A stretch of 64,000 nt of DNA, taken from Pandoraea faecigallinarum. Lineage in GTDB: Bacteria; Pseudomonadota; Gammaproteobacteria; Burkholderiales; Burkholderiaceae. Below are positions 18,889-30,781 of this stretch, piece after piece (the first letter of the stretch is position 1; each line of letters starts with the position of its first letter). The position numbers were made by a program, and so were the translations under genes. The notes beneath the pieces are model-generated. The model was not told the DNA's origin. It worked only from the letters and a program-made list of their open reading frames with translations, and made no database searches. The stretch is taken from contig NZ_CP011807.3 of the NCBI RefSeq assembly GCF_001029105.3, positions 930,001 to 994,000 of the forward strand. The letters run 5' to 3'.

Positions 18889-19215
18889 TCAGAGCGCCTT
18901 GATGGTGCCCTTCGGCAGCAGCGTGGTGATTGCGCCCTTCTGCACGTTGATTTCGACGTTCTCGGCGATCTCAATGGTCACGAAAGTCTCGCCGACCTTC
19001 GAAATACGACCGGCCAGACCGCCCGAGGTCACGACCTCGTCGCCCTTGGTCAGTGCGGCCAGCATATTGCGCGTCTCTTTCTGACGCTTCATTTGCGGAC
19101 GGATCATGATGAAGTACAGCACCACGAACATCAGCACGAGCGGCAGGAAGCTCATCAGGTTGCTGGTCGGGCTGGCGGCGCCTGCCGTCTGAGCGAAGGC
19201 TTCGGAAATCAGCAC
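18889..19215 (-). CDS. yajC: Sec translocon accessory protein YajC
   Basis: A 108-residue membrane protein of the SecDF-YajC complex. One helix, FLPLVLMFVVLYFIMIRPQ, is followed by the conserved MKRQKETRNMLAALTKGDEV and the small beta domain VTSGGLAGRISKVGETFVTI. GGAGAA precedes the start. Between it and secD (135 bases) lies a GC-rich inverted repeat, 18847-18870, without a T run. Confidence 0.96.
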   Translation of the reverse strand: MLISEAFAQTAGAASPTSNLMSFLPLVLMFVVLYFIMIRPQMKRQKETRNMLAALTKGDEVVTSGGLAGRISKVGETFVTIEIAENVEINVQKGAITTLLPKGTIKAL

Positions 19216-19389
19216 GTTCGGTTCTCCTTATGTAAGACGTGTAAAAGCCGCGTGTGCCGGTCTGACGGACACGCGCGGCGTGTGTTTCGGTGCGAGGATG
19301 CAGCATCCAAGCCCGGCATTTTACCACTGCCCGACCCCGTTCCCCGGGGGATTCGGTGCCCGATGCAAGCGCGTCGGGCCTCGGCCATC

Positions 19390-21740
<2,351 letters not shown>

Positions 21741-21818
21741 CAGCGTTTACAATGCGTAGCAACCGCCATTTTACTTGGTCCGCACGAAAGCCTCCCAAGC
21801 TCCCGACACCGCGACTGC

Positions 21819-24152
21819 ATGACCGAACGCAGAATGCCAGCCTCCGTGCCTGACGACGCCTCCGCCGACCTCGTGGACTTTGCCGACGCCGCGAGCCCGC
21901 GGGCGGGCGCCCCCGCCCGTCCCGCGGGGAAAACGGCCGGACGCGGTGCAAAGGACAGTGCCCAAAGCGCAGCCACGGCAGTCACCGCGCCAGCCACGCA
22001 AGCCGGTGCGGACGTTGCCGCAGCGCAGACCTCCAAAGCCTCCAAGGCCTCCAAAGCCGCCGGCAAAGGCAAGGACGGCAGGCCTGCCGCAAAAAAAGCC
22101 GCGGGCAGCGCCGACAAGCTCGCGAAGCTCGGCCTCAAGCGCGACATCGATCTGATCCTGCATCTGCCGATGCGCTACGAGGACGAGACCACGTTGCGCA
22201 AGATCGGCGAAGTGCTGCCGAGCGAACTCGCGCAGGTCGAAGGCGTGGTGACGTCGAGCGAAGTCGCCTATCGTCCGCGACGCCAATGGGTGGTACGCAT
22301 TGCCGACGACGGTCACGAATTGGTACTGCGTTTTCTGAAATTTTACGGCAGTCAGCAAAAGCAGCTCGCCATCGGTACCCGGGTGCGCGTGCGCGGCGAA
22401 GTCCGTGGCGGCTTCTTCGGACTGGAGATGGTGCATCCTGCATATCGCGTGGTGCAGGACGCCGCCGCGCCGCTGCCCGAATCGCTCACGCCGGTGTACC
22501 CGAGCGTGGCCGGTCTGTCGCAGGCCTACCTGCGCAAAGCCATCCACAACGCGATGGATCGCACGCCGTTGCCCGAATTACTGCCCCCCGGATTGCTGCA
22601 AGACGCGATCGGGCCGGACCATCCGCTGCCCGCGCTCGCGGACGCGGTCCGGCTGCTCCACGCGCCGCCGCCCAACGTCTCCGAGACGGCGCTCATGGAG
22701 CGCTCGCATCCGGCGTGGTTACGCATCAAGTGCGAGGAGTTGCTCGCGCAGCAGCTCTCGCTCAAACGGGCGCAGGCAGCACGTCGGCGCCTGCGCGCGC
22801 CTGCGCTTGGCGAACATGTGCCGGGTGGCCTGCTCGAACGCTTCGAAGCTGCGCTGCCGTTCCGTCTGACGGGCGCCCAGCAACGCGTGTGGACCGAGAT
22901 CCGGGCCGATCTGGCCGAGGCGCATCCGATGCAGCGGTTGTTGCAGGGTGACGTCGGCAGCGGCAAGACGATCATCGCGGCGCTTGCGGCGGCACAGGCC
23001 ATCGACGCCGGTTTTCAGGCGGCGATCATGGCGCCGACGGAAATTCTCGCGGAGCAGCATCTGCGCAAGCTCTCGGCGTGGCTCACGCCGCTGGGCGTGC
23101 AAGTGGCGTGGCTCGCGGGCAGCATGAAGGTGAAGGAAAAGCGCGAAGCGCTTGCGCGCGTGGCCAGCGGCGAAGCGCAACTGATCATCGGCACGCACGC
23201 CATCATTCAGGACACGGTCACGTTCGCCCGTCTGGGCATGGCGGTCGTGGACGAGCAGCATCGCTTCGGCGTGGCGCAGCGTCTCGCGCTGCGCAGCAAG
23301 ATGCAGACGGCGGGCATGGGGCCGGAGGCGATGCCGCATCAGTTGATGATGAGCGCCACGCCGATTCCGCGCACGCTCGCGATGACGTACTACGCCGATC
23401 TCGACGTCTCCGTCATCGACGAACTGCCCCCGGGGCGCAGTCCGGTCGTGACGAAGCTGATCAGCGACACGCGGCGTCCGGAAGTGATCGACCGCGTGCG
23501 CGCAGCGGCGCTCGCCGGGCGGCAGGTGTACTGGGTGTGCCCGCTGATCGAGGAGAGCGAAGCGCTGCAATTGCAGACCGCCGTCGATACGCACGCGCAA
23601 TTGGTTGCGGCGTTGCCGGAGCTGCGTGTCGGTCTCGTGCACGGGCGTTTGTCGCCGGCCGAGAAAGCTGCGGTGATGGAGGACTTCACGCGCGGCGACA
23701 CGCATCTTCTCGTCGCGACGACGGTGATCGAAGTCGGCGTGGACGTCCCCAACGCATCGCTGATGGTGATCGAACACGCCGAGCGCTTCGGTCTCGCGCA
23801 GTTGCACCAATTGCGCGGACGTGTGGGGCGTGGCTCGGCCGAGTCCGTCTGCCTGCTGATGTACGCCTCGCCGTTGTCGATCGGTGCGAAGGCCCGCTTG
23901 CAGACGATGCGCGAGACCACCGACGGCTTTGTCATCGCGCGCCGCGATCTCGAGATCCGTGGCCCAGGCGAGTTTCTGGGGGCGCGCCAGTCGGGCGCGG
24001 CCATGCTGCGATTCGTTGATCTGAACGAAGACGCCTGGCTGATCCCGGGCGCGCAAGACGCTGCCCAGGCGTTGCTCAAGTCGCACCCGGGCGCGGTAGC
24101 CGCGCATCTGGAGCGATGGCTCGGGGCGCGGGAAGACTATCTGAAAGCCTGA
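21819..24152 (+). CDS. recG: ATP-dependent DNA helicase RecG with a low-complexity N-terminal extension
   Basis: Branch-migration helicase that processes stalled forks and recombination intermediates. From ATG 21819 the protein has 777 residues; ATG 21834 is also possible, and the much longer open frame upstream is antisense to queA. Residues 1 to about 95 are Ala/Lys-rich low complexity with SKA repeats; the wedge domain follows (LILHLPMRYEDET). Helicase motifs: GDVGSGKTIIAALAA (I), VVDEQHRFGV (II, DEQH), MSATPIPRTLAM (III), ATTVIEVGVDVPNA, and QLHQLRGRVGRG (VI). Typical RecG is about 690 residues, so the extension accounts for the excess. Confidence 0.95.
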   Translation: MTERRMPASVPDDASADLVDFADAASPRAGAPARPAGKTAGRGAKDSAQSAATAVTAPATQAGADVAAAQTSKASKASKAAGKGKDGRPAAKKAAGSADKLAKLGLKRDIDLILHLPMRYEDETTLRKIGEVLPSELAQVEGVVTSSEVAYRPRRQWVVRIADDGHELVLRFLKFYGSQQKQLAIGTRVRVRGEVRGGFFGLEMVHPAYRVVQDAAAPLPESLTPVYPSVAGLSQAYLRKAIHNAMDRTPLPELLPPGLLQDAIGPDHPLPALADAVRLLHAPPPNVSETALMERSHPAWLRIKCEELLAQQLSLKRAQAARRRLRAPALGEHVPGGLLERFEAALPFRLTGAQQRVWTEIRADLAEAHPMQRLLQGDVGSGKTIIAALAAAQAIDAGFQAAIMAPTEILAEQHLRKLSAWLTPLGVQVAWLAGSMKVKEKREALARVASGEAQLIIGTHAIIQDTVTFARLGMAVVDEQHRFGVAQRLALRSKMQTAGMGPEAMPHQLMMSATPIPRTLAMTYYADLDVSVIDELPPGRSPVVTKLISDTRRPEVIDRVRAAALAGRQVYWVCPLIEESEALQLQTAVDTHAQLVAALPELRVGLVHGRLSPAEKAAVMEDFTRGDTHLLVATTVIEVGVDVPNASLMVIEHAERFGLAQLHQLRGRVGRGSAESVCLLMYASPLSIGAKARLQTMRETTDGFVIARRDLEIRGPGEFLGARQSGAAMLRFVDLNEDAWLIPGAQDAAQALLKSHPGAVAAHLERWLGAREDYLKA
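22032..22058 (+). repeat. Three 9-bp units coding SKA repeats in the RecG N-terminal extension
   Basis: TCCAAAGCC, TCCAAGGCC, TCCAAAGCC in tandem, coding SKA three times within the Ala/Lys-rich extension. Confidence 0.85.
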
Positions 24153-24317
24153 GGTGGGCTTGACCCATGCATGATCCTCGCCGCGCTCGCCGCGGCGGGG
24201 CGGGAAGATGACGGCAAGGACGTCGTCCGAAAACGGGCAATTGCCGTCCGATTGTGCTATAAAAAACAAAATCTATCGATTGCAGTGATTCGATTAATTT
24301 ACACAGGTTAGGACGAC

Positions 24318-25262
24318 ATGACCCTCACGGAACTCAAGTACATCGTGGCGGTGGCGCGGGAGCGCCATTTCGGTCGCGCGGCGGAAGCCTGTTTCGTCAG
24401 CCAGCCGACGCTATCGGTGGCCATCAAGAAGCTTGAAGACGAGCTGAACGTACAAATTTTCGAGCGCGGCGCCGCCGAAGTCAGCGTGACGCCCCTCGGC
24501 GAGCAGATCGTCGCTCAGGCGCAGCGAGTGCTCGAACAGACCATCGCCATCAAGGAAATCGCCAAGCAGGGCCGCGATCCGCTCGCCGGACCGCTGCGGC
24601 TTGGCGTGATTTACACCATCGGGCCGTATCTGCTGCCGGCGCTCGTCAAACAGATGATCGAGACCACGCCGCAGATGCCGCTGATGCTGCAAGAGAACTA
24701 CACGCTCAAGCTCATCGAGTTGCTCAAGCAAGGCGAGATCGATGCGGCCATCATGGCGCTGCCGTTCCCGGAGAGCGGGCTGATGGTGCGTCCGCTGTAC
24801 GACGAGCCGTTTGTCGTGGCGCTCCCGCGCTCGCACCCGTGGGCCGGTCGCGAGCAAATCGACGCCGGCGATCTGAAGCAGGAAACGATGTTGCTGCTCG
24901 GCAGCGGCCACTGCTTCCGCGATCACGTGCTCGGCGTGTGCCCGGAGTTGATGCGCTTCTCGCAAAATGCGGACGGCATTCAGAAGACTTTCGAAGGCTC
25001 GTCGCTCGAAACGATTCGCCACATGGTCGCCAGCGGCGTGGGCATTACCGTGTTGCCGAAGACCTCGGTCCCCGAGACGCAGGCGCCGGACAGCCTGTTG
25101 AGCTACGTGCCGTTCTCGGCGCCGGTGCCCGACCGCCGTGTGGTGCTGGCCTGGCGCAAAAGCTTCACGCGGCTGCCCGCCATCGAAGCCGTTGCGCAGG
25201 CCATCGCCCGATGCGATCTGCCGGGCGTGATTCCGCTCGATCTGCCCGCCACCTCCAACTGA
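24318..25262 (+). CDS. oxyR: Hydrogen-peroxide-sensing LysR-type regulator OxyR
   Basis: Redox-switched activator of peroxide defence. The 314-residue protein has the LysR winged helix (MTLTELKYIVAVARERHFGR, FVSQPTLSVAIKKLEDEL) and the two redox cysteines at the classical positions, Cys199 in GSGHCFRDH and Cys208 in GVCPEL. The promoter region 24250-24310 is AT-rich. The catalase gene downstream and the nearby dps gene are typical targets. Confidence 0.96.
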   Translation: MTLTELKYIVAVARERHFGRAAEACFVSQPTLSVAIKKLEDELNVQIFERGAAEVSVTPLGEQIVAQAQRVLEQTIAIKEIAKQGRDPLAGPLRLGVIYTIGPYLLPALVKQMIETTPQMPLMLQENYTLKLIELLKQGEIDAAIMALPFPESGLMVRPLYDEPFVVALPRSHPWAGREQIDAGDLKQETMLLLGSGHCFRDHVLGVCPELMRFSQNADGIQKTFEGSSLETIRHMVASGVGITVLPKTSVPETQAPDSLLSYVPFSAPVPDRRVVLAWRKSFTRLPAIEAVAQAIARCDLPGVIPLDLPATSN

Positions 25263-25400
25263 TCGCGGGCGGGATCGGCCGGTCGGGCCGGCCTCGCCTC
25301 GGTCGCCCGTGTCAGGACGTCCTCTGGCCGTACTCCGAGTGCAGTCGGGCCCAAGCAAAGCCATCTTGAAGCCATACGCCGCCGCCTCGTGCCGCGGCGT

Positions 25401-25470
25401 ATTGTTTTTGCCTATTTGATATATAAAAACGATTAATTCGACTGTTTTAATTGAAATTATTAATATTGCC
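25401..25470 (+). promoter_or_regulatory. AT-rich promoter/operator region upstream of katA
   Basis: This 70-base tract is far richer in A and T than its surroundings and contains several ATTAAT/TTAAT elements; CGATTAATT also occurs upstream of oxyR at about 24292. An OxyR-controlled promoter is expected here, but I cannot fit the four-part ATAG operator convincingly. The rest of the 429-base gap between oxyR and katA holds one short ORF and otherwise nothing I recognise. Confidence 0.4.
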
Positions 25471-25559
25471 ATGCGTGTCTGCCACCGCCGTTGCCGATAG
25501 GCAGGGTCGTCAGATACCGATGACCGCCCCGCAATCAGACGCATTCGAAGGTGCCCGCG

Positions 25560-25643
25560 ATGCCCCGACTCAAAGCCTACTTGCACGACATCGAAACCAC
25601 GCTGGAACACGTACTTGCCGACTTCGCCCTGATGGGGGCGTAA
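25560..25643 (+). CDS. Possible 27-residue leader or small protein upstream of katA
   Basis: A short ORF from ATG 25560 to TAA 25643 codes an amphipathic peptide beginning MPRLKAYLHDIETTLEHVLA, ending 48 bases before katA. No strong ribosome site is visible. Composition looks protein-like rather than random, but length alone gives little support. Not recognised. Confidence 0.25.
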   Translation: MPRLKAYLHDIETTLEHVLADFALMGA

Positions 25644-25691
25644 GCCGGGAACGATTGCCCGATCAGGAACCAGGAAACAGGAGAGCGTCAC

Positions 25692-27140
25692 ATGTCCGAC
25701 TCGAAGAAACTCACCACCGCCGCCGGTGCGCCGGTTACCGACAACCAGAACACGCTCACGGCAGGTCCGCGGGGGCCGGCGCTGTTGCAGGACGTCTGGC
25801 TGATCGAGAAGCTCGCCCACTTCGACCGCGAAGTGATCCCGGAGCGCCGCGTGCACGCGAAAGGCTCGGGCGCGTTCGGCAAACTCACCATCACCCACGA
25901 CATCACGAAGTACACCCGCGCCCGTGTGTTCGAGTCCGTGGGCAAGGAAACGCCGGTGTTTCTGCGCTTCTCGACGGTGGCCGGAGAGCGCGGCGCTGCC
26001 GACGCCGAGCGCGACGTGCGCGGCTTCGCCCTGAAGTTCTACACGGATGAGGGCAACTGGGACCTCGTTGGCAACAATACGCCGGTGTTTTTTATTCGCG
26101 ACCCGCTCAAGTTTCCCGACTTCATCCACACGCAAAAGCGCGATCCGAAGACCAACATGCGCAGCCCCACCGCGGCGTGGGACTTCTGGTCGCGTTCGCC
26201 CGAATCGCTGCACCAGATCACGATCCTCATGAGCGATCGCGGAATTCCGAAGAACCTTCGCCAGCAGCACGGTTTCGGCTCGCATACGTTCAGTTTCATC
26301 AACGCCGCCAACGAGCGCTTCTGGGTGAAATTCCACTTCAAGTCGATGCAGGGTATCGAGAACATGACGAACGCGCAGGCAGCGCAGGTCGTCGGTCACG
26401 ACCGCGAGAGCCATCAGCGCGATTTGTTCGAGGCCATCGAGGCGGGCAACTTTCCGCGCTGGCGCATGCAGGTGCAGGTGATGCCGGAGGCGGATGCCGC
26501 CACTTATCGCTTCAATCCGTTCGACGTGACGAAGGTGTGGCCGCACGGCGACTACCCGCTGATCGACGTGGGCGTGCTGGAGCTCAACCGCAATCCGGAG
26601 AACTATTTCGCGGACGTGGAACAGGCGGCGTTCAATCCGGGCAATGTGGTGCCGGGCATTGGCTTCTCGCCGGACCGTCTGTTGCAGGGACGCCTGTTCT
26701 CGTACGGCGACACGCAGCGTTACCGCCTTGGCGTGAATCACAGCGCGATTCCGGTCAACGCACCGAAGTGCCCGTTCCACAACAGTTTCCATCGTGACGG
26801 TGCGATGCGCGTGGACGGCAACCTCGGCAGCGCGCCGAACTACGAGCCGAACCGCTACGGCGCGTTTGCGGAGCAGCCTGCGTATCGCGATCCGCAACTG
26901 GCGGTAGGCGCCGTGGCTGACCGTTTCGATCATCGCGACGACGATGACTATTACTCGCAGCCGCGCGCGCTCTTCCGCCTGTTCGACGATGCCCAGAAGG
27001 CGCGCCTGTTCGGCAACATCGCCGCGTCGATGCAAGGGGTGCCCGACGACGTGGCCGATCGTCAGATCGGTCACTTCGCGAAAATCGATCCGGCGTATGC
27101 GCAGGGCGTAATTGCCGCTCGCCGGGCGCTGGCGGAGTAA
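25692..27140 (+). CDS. katA: Monofunctional haem catalase (small-subunit type)
   Basis: Splits hydrogen peroxide to water and oxygen. The 482-residue enzyme has catalytic His55 in [11 protein letters not shown], the distal Asn in [12 protein letters not shown], and the proximal haem ligand Tyr in [14 protein letters not shown]. The length and the lack of a C-terminal flavodoxin-like domain mark a small-subunit (clade 3) catalase. AGGAGAG lies just before the start. The oxyR gene upstream suggests peroxide induction. Confidence 0.96.
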   Translation: MSDSKKLTTAAGAPVTDNQNTLTAGPRGPALLQDVWLIEKLAHFDREVIPERRVHAKGSGAFGKLTITHDITKYTRARVFESVGKETPVFLRFSTVAGERGAADAERDVRGFALKFYTDEGNWDLVGNNTPVFFIRDPLKFPDFIHTQKRDPKTNMRSPTAAWDFWSRSPESLHQITILMSDRGIPKNLRQQHGFGSHTFSFINAANERFWVKFHFKSMQGIENMTNAQAAQVVGHDRESHQRDLFEAIEAGNFPRWRMQVQVMPEADAATYRFNPFDVTKVWPHGDYPLIDVGVLELNRNPENYFADVEQAAFNPGNVVPGIGFSPDRLLQGRLFSYGDTQRYRLGVNHSAIPVNAPKCPFHNSFHRDGAMRVDGNLGSAPNYEPNRYGAFAEQPAYRDPQLAVGAVADRFDHRDDDDYYSQPRALFRLFDDAQKARLFGNIAASMQGVPDDVADRQIGHFAKIDPAYAQGVIAARRALAE

Positions 27141-27168
27141 TGCGTCGGGCAGGACGTGCGGCGAGAGG

Positions 27169-27846
27169 TCAGGCCGCAGGCCAGAAGGCGCGAATCGCGC
27201 CGATGCCGTAAGCGCCCGCATTGCGCGCGGTGGAAAGTGTCTCGGCGCGCATGCCGCCGAGCGCAAACACCGGCACGGACGTTTGCTCGGCGAGCGCGGT
27301 GAACGCCGGCCAGCCGAGCGGCGGGGCGTCGGGATGGGTTGTCGTGGCGAGCACCGGCGACAGGGTCACGAAGTCGAGACCGAGGCGCGTGGCCTGTGCG
27401 AGTTGTGCGGCGTCGTGACAGGCGGCGCTCACGAGACGCCAATGCGCGGGACGCGTGTCGCAGGCCATCAGACGTTCGCTGGTCAGGTGCCAGCCGTCTG
27501 CTTGCGGCACCGTTGCGGCGAGGGCGCCGCCGGTGACATCCAGCCAGCGATCCGCAACGTCGTGCGGGGGGTTGAGGATGAGCTGCGCACCAGCGGCGTG
27601 CGTGAGTGCCAGCGCGCTTTCGGCCAGCGCCCGGTAGCCGTCCGCATCGAGCGAGCGATTGCGAAGCTGCACCAGACGGGTGCCGCGGGCGAGCGCCTGC
27701 GCCAGTTGCGAAGCGAACGCGGCGATTTGCGTGCGCGATGCGACGTCCGGGGTGACCAGAAGCTGGCGTGGCAGGGGCTGGCCGTGGAGCGAAGCGTCGT
27801 GATCGACGGCACTCGCGCGCGACGTTCCGGCAGGACGTATGGGCAT
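27169..27846 (-). CDS. Thiamine phosphate synthase/TenI-like protein
   Basis: A 225-residue TIM-barrel protein of the ThiE/TenI superfamily: [58 protein letters not shown], and the phosphate-binding end [20 protein letters not shown]. In many betaproteobacteria this domain is fused behind a Nudix (MutT) domain; here it stands alone. The true ThiE pyrophosphate-binding pattern is not obvious, so a TenI-like role is equally possible. It lies convergent to katA. Confidence 0.75.
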   Translation of the reverse strand: MPIRPAGTSRASAVDHDASLHGQPLPRQLLVTPDVASRTQIAAFASQLAQALARGTRLVQLRNRSLDADGYRALAESALALTHAAGAQLILNPPHDVADRWLDVTGGALAATVPQADGWHLTSERLMACDTRPAHWRLVSAACHDAAQLAQATRLGLDFVTLSPVLATTTHPDAPPLGWPAFTALAEQTSVPVFALGGMRAETLSTARNAGAYGIGAIRAFWPAA

Positions 27847-27978
27847 CGGCGGGCGGTAGGCGGCGCGACTGGCGTGCGCGCACTCGTTGGCGGAATCGTT
27901 CGGAATGTGCGAAGTGTAACCGGAATGATGCGCCGAACGTCTTGAGGAAAGTACGGAGGTCGATTCGCTCGCGCCCCC

Positions 27979-28023
27979 TTGTGCCCATTGTGCCCATTGT
28001 GCCCTTTGTGCCCTTTGTGCCCG
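27979..28023. repeat. Five 9-bp units upstream of dps
   Basis: Five tandem copies of TTGTGCCC plus one variable base (A, A, T, T, G), located 78 bases before the dps start in the non-coding region, where unit number would change promoter spacing. Confidence 0.9.
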
Positions 28024-28100
28024 GGCATCGATCGGGCGGCATTTTCATTTCTGCGCGTCTGCGGATGCCTCGCAGGACCGCACGACAAAAGGAGTCAATC

Positions 28101-28598
28101 ATGGCAAAGCAACATCAGGCAAGCCACGTCGCGAGCGTGAATATCGGCATCAGCGACAAGGATCGCAAGCGTATCGTGGAGGGACTGAGCCGTCTCTTGG
28201 CGGACACCTACACGCTGTATCTGAAGACCCACAATTTCCACTGGAACGTGACCGGTCCCATGTTCAACACGCTGCATCTGATGTTCGAAGGGCAGTACAA
28301 CGAACTTGCCGCGGCGGTGGACCAGATCGCCGAACGCATTCGTGCGCTCGGTTACCCGGCGCCGGGCACTTACAAGGAATTCGCGAAGCTGTCGTCGATT
28401 CCCGAAGCCGAGGGCGTGCCGGCGGCCGAAGACATGATCCGTCAGCTGGTCGAGGCGCAGGAGGCCGTGACGCGAACGGCACGCGCGATCTTCCCGGTCG
28501 TGGACGCCGCCTCGGACGAACCGACCGCCGACCTGCTCACGCAGCGCATGCAGATCCATGAAAAAAATGCCTGGATGCTGCGCAGCCTGCTCGCATGA
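28101..28598 (+). CDS. dps: Dps-family DNA-protecting ferritin-like protein
   Basis: Dodecameric iron-oxidising protein that protects DNA against peroxide. It has 165 residues from ATG 28101 with AAAGGAG upstream. The ferroxidase residues are in [20 protein letters not shown] and [20 protein letters not shown], the Dps signature segments. The upstream in-frame extension covers the 9-bp repeat tract and is not coding. Its closeness to oxyR and katA fits a peroxide-response role. Confidence 0.95.
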   Translation: MAKQHQASHVASVNIGISDKDRKRIVEGLSRLLADTYTLYLKTHNFHWNVTGPMFNTLHLMFEGQYNELAAAVDQIAERIRALGYPAPGTYKEFAKLSSIPEAEGVPAAEDMIRQLVEAQEAVTRTARAIFPVVDAASDEPTADLLTQRMQIHEKNAWMLRSLLA

Positions 28599-28694
28599 AT
28601 CGGGGAGGGCGCCGGAGCGTCCTCCCCCGCTATCGCATGCGAAGCATCATAGAGAAAGGGTGCGTTCTGCGATGCACTCCAGTACACTCGCCGG

Positions 28695-29483
28695 ATGCCT
28701 TTCGACTGGCTCACCCGAAACCTCCTTGTCAGCCTGTTTCTGCCGCCGGCCAATGTGCTGGTGCTCGCAGGGCTGGCGTTCGTCTTCTGGCGGCGCTGTC
28801 CTCGCATCGGTCGCACGCTGGCAGTCGTTGCCGTGCTGGGCCTGTGGGCGCAGGCGATGCCATGGGTCGGCCAACAGCTTTCGCGTCCGCTCGAAGTCGG
28901 CAACGCTGTCGATCCGAAGACCCTCGACGTTGCGCCGCGGGTGCCCGGCAGGGCCTCCACGCGCGCGCAGGCCGTCGTGATACTGGGTGGCGGCGCCAGC
29001 TTCGGTGCACCGGAGTTCGGACGCGAGAAGGACGTGGATCTGAGCGACGCCACGCTGGGCCGGGTACGCTATGGGGCGTTTCTGGCGCGTCACGCGCAGT
29101 TGCCGGTGCTGGTCTCCGGCGGTAGTCCGAGCGGCCGCACGGCAGAGGCGCCGATCATGGCGCAGGTGGTGACCGAGGAGTTCGGCGTACCGGTACGCTG
29201 GGTCGAGGGACAATCGTTGAACACGGCGCAAAACGCCATTTTCAGTGCGCGCATGCTGACCAACGTCGGCGTGTCGCGTGTCTATCTGGTCACGAGCGCC
29301 TGGCACATGCGCCGCGCTCGGGAACAGTTCGAGCGCGCCGGCCTGACGGTGATACCCGCACCGTGCTGCCACGCCAACACGCTCGAACCGGACGCCGTTC
29401 CCGGCTGGTGGCCCACCCTCGACGGCATGCGCGCGACCCGTGCGGCGCTGCGCGAGTGGATGGCGTTGAGCGTGGGACATTGA
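28695..29483 (+). CDS. YdcF/DUF218 (ElyC/SanA-type) envelope protein
   Basis: A 262-residue inner-membrane protein with two N-terminal helices (LLVSLFLPPANVLVLAGLAF, and IGRTLAVVAVLGLWAQ) and a DUF218 domain: QAVVILGGGASFG, PVLVSGGSPSGRTAEAPIM, EGQSLNTAQNAIFSARML and YLVTSAWHMRRAREQFER. Members such as ElyC affect peptidoglycan or lipid-carrier metabolism; no exact activity can be assigned. It stands alone between dps and a GlcG-like gene. Confidence 0.85.
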   Translation: MPFDWLTRNLLVSLFLPPANVLVLAGLAFVFWRRCPRIGRTLAVVAVLGLWAQAMPWVGQQLSRPLEVGNAVDPKTLDVAPRVPGRASTRAQAVVILGGGASFGAPEFGREKDVDLSDATLGRVRYGAFLARHAQLPVLVSGGSPSGRTAEAPIMAQVVTEEFGVPVRWVEGQSLNTAQNAIFSARMLTNVGVSRVYLVTSAWHMRRAREQFERAGLTVIPAPCCHANTLEPDAVPGWWPTLDGMRATRAALREWMALSVGH

Positions 29484-29623
29484 GCGTGGGATATAGAGCG
29501 GCCGGCTGCCGGCGGGATGTCACGACGCTCCGGCATCGTGAGCGGAACGCAGGCGGATTTTTCCGGAGCCGGCACACATCGAAGCAGGCTTCATGAGTTG
29601 CCAACCCTAATCGAGAGAGACGT

Positions 29624-30031
29624 ATGAAGACGAAAGCTGTCCTGAGTGCCGAAGACGTGCAGAAGATCAACGCCGCCGCTGTGGCGGAAGCCACCTCGAA
29701 CGGCTGGAACGTGTGCATCACCATCGTCGACGATGGAGGGCACGCCCTGTCGCTGCATCGTATGGACGGCGCTGCCCCCAGCACGGCCATGATGTCGTTG
29801 GGCAAGGCGCAGACCTCGGCCGTCGGCCGTCGCGAGAGCGGTGCCTTCGAAGAGATGATCAATGGTGGCCGCTATGCGTTCCTGAGCGCACCGAACACCG
29901 CCATGCTCGAAGGTGGCGTGCCCATCGTCGTTGACGGCAATGTGATCGGTGCGGTCGGCGTGTCGGGCGTGAAGTCGGCACAAGATGCGCAGATCGCCCG
30001 TGCAGGCATCGCCGCTGTGACCGGCGCGTAA
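29624..30031 (+). CDS. GlcG/HbpS-family haem-binding-like protein
   Basis: A 135-residue single-domain protein: LSAEDVQKINAAAVAEAT, VCITIVDDGGHALSLHRMDG, KAQTSAVGRRESG, and GGVPIVVDGNVIGAVGVSG are the family blocks. HbpS-type members bind haem or cobalamin; the cellular role here is unknown. No signal peptide is present, so it is cytosolic. AGAGAG precedes the ATG. Confidence 0.88.
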   Translation: MKTKAVLSAEDVQKINAAAVAEATSNGWNVCITIVDDGGHALSLHRMDGAAPSTAMMSLGKAQTSAVGRRESGAFEEMINGGRYAFLSAPNTAMLEGGVPIVVDGNVIGAVGVSGVKSAQDAQIARAGIAAVTGA

Positions 30032-30088
30032 CTACCTAACCACCGGCCGCGCGCCGGGCGTTTGCCGCCAAGCTCGCGTCGCATGTGA

Positions 30089-30126
30089 AAAAGCATCGCC
30101 AACGGACGTTGAGCGATGCTTTTTTA
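30089..30126 (+). terminator. Rho-independent terminator after the GlcG-like gene
   Basis: Stem AAAAGCATCGC/GCGATGCTTTT with a 13-base loop, followed by more T residues, about 60 bases after the stop. Confidence 0.88.
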
Positions 30127-30152
30127 TGCGCGTCGATTGCATGGGCACAAAA

Positions 30153-30178
30153 GAAAAACCCGTCCTGTCGAACGGGTT
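30153..30178 (-). terminator. Minus-strand terminator hairpin beyond hemP
   Basis: Stem AACCCGT/ACGGGTT with an A run on its left, which reads as a T run on the minus strand. It lies 304 bases downstream of the hemP stop and is the nearest terminator for it. Confidence 0.65.
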
Positions 30179-30243
30179 AAAGGCTTGTCAGGCCGGATGG
30201 CTCAACCTGAGGCTTGGCAGGCTGGGCCACGAGGAGAACATCA

Positions 30244-30393
30244 ATGAAACCTGAGTGGATGGACAAAAAAGCGGCTTGGCTGGCGCGCAACGCAGGTAGA
30301 GAGGGGCTTGCCGTAACTACATGGGATCGCGTTGCGTTCGCTGGCTACTGCCAAACACCTCTTAGGCGAGGTGGTCCCCACAAAACTCGGTGA
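30244..30393 (+). CDS. Possible 49-residue small protein, unrecognised
   Basis: ORF from ATG 30244 to TGA 30393, preceded by GAGGAG eight bases upstream. The product begins MKPEWMDKKAAWLARNAGRE; it is basic and Trp-rich with no membrane segment. It fills part of the 450-base space between the GlcG-like gene and hemP. The ribosome site is the main support; no family recognised. The remainder of the gap, 30394-30481, shows nothing. Confidence 0.35.
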   Translation: MKPEWMDKKAAWLARNAGREGLAVTTWDRVAFAGYCQTPLRRGGPHKTR

Positions 30394-30481
30394 AGGTGGT
30401 GGTAAGGTCGTGGTCTTGCCGCCGCCAAAATCCTTTGCTTCCGTTGCTTGTTGCTTGCGTAAGTCCTTCGAACTCGACGGC

Positions 30482-30733
30482 TTACTTCGTCAGGATCAGC
30501 TTGCCGTAACGCGTGACGCGCAACTGATAAGTCTGCCCGTTGTGCAGGATGTTCAAGCACTGCGTGCCCTGGAACAGGTGATCGCTCGTCAGCACGCGGC
30601 CATTGGCCGGGCTGACCGGCTTCTCTGCCGCCGGGATTGCCACTTGCGTGCGCGACACCGAAAGGGTCCGGCGCGGTGCGGTGGCAGGCGTGGTCTGGCG
30701 GGCAGGGGGGTGGCTTGCGGTCATCTCGCTCAT
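30482..30733 (-). CDS. hemP: Haemin uptake protein HemP
   Basis: An 83-residue protein whose C-terminal half is the HemP domain: LTSDHLFQGTQCLNILHNGQ and YQLRVTRYGKLILTK, the family's most conserved end. The N-terminal 40 residues are unstructured. HemP is a small regulator needed for haem uptake in Burkholderiales. A strong Fur box lies 30 bases before the start, so the gene is iron-repressed. No haem receptor gene is beside it here. Confidence 0.92.
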   Translation of the reverse strand: MSEMTASHPPARQTTPATAPRRTLSVSRTQVAIPAAEKPVSPANGRVLTSDHLFQGTQCLNILHNGQTYQLRVTRYGKLILTK

Positions 30734-30762
30734 CCGTGTGGCTGACTGTGAGAAGAATCTTA

Positions 30763-30781
30763 AATGAGAATCATTCCCATT
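30763..30781. promoter_or_regulatory. Fur box upstream of hemP
   Basis: AATGAGAATCATTCCCATT, a 19-base match to the Fur consensus with GAGAATCATT at its core, in an AT-rich promoter region directly upstream of hemP. Confidence 0.88.

Noticed and set aside
24411..27266. 951-codon minus-strand ORF
   Set aside because: Antisense to oxyR and katA, whose frames carry full family motifs; no ribosome site or domain.
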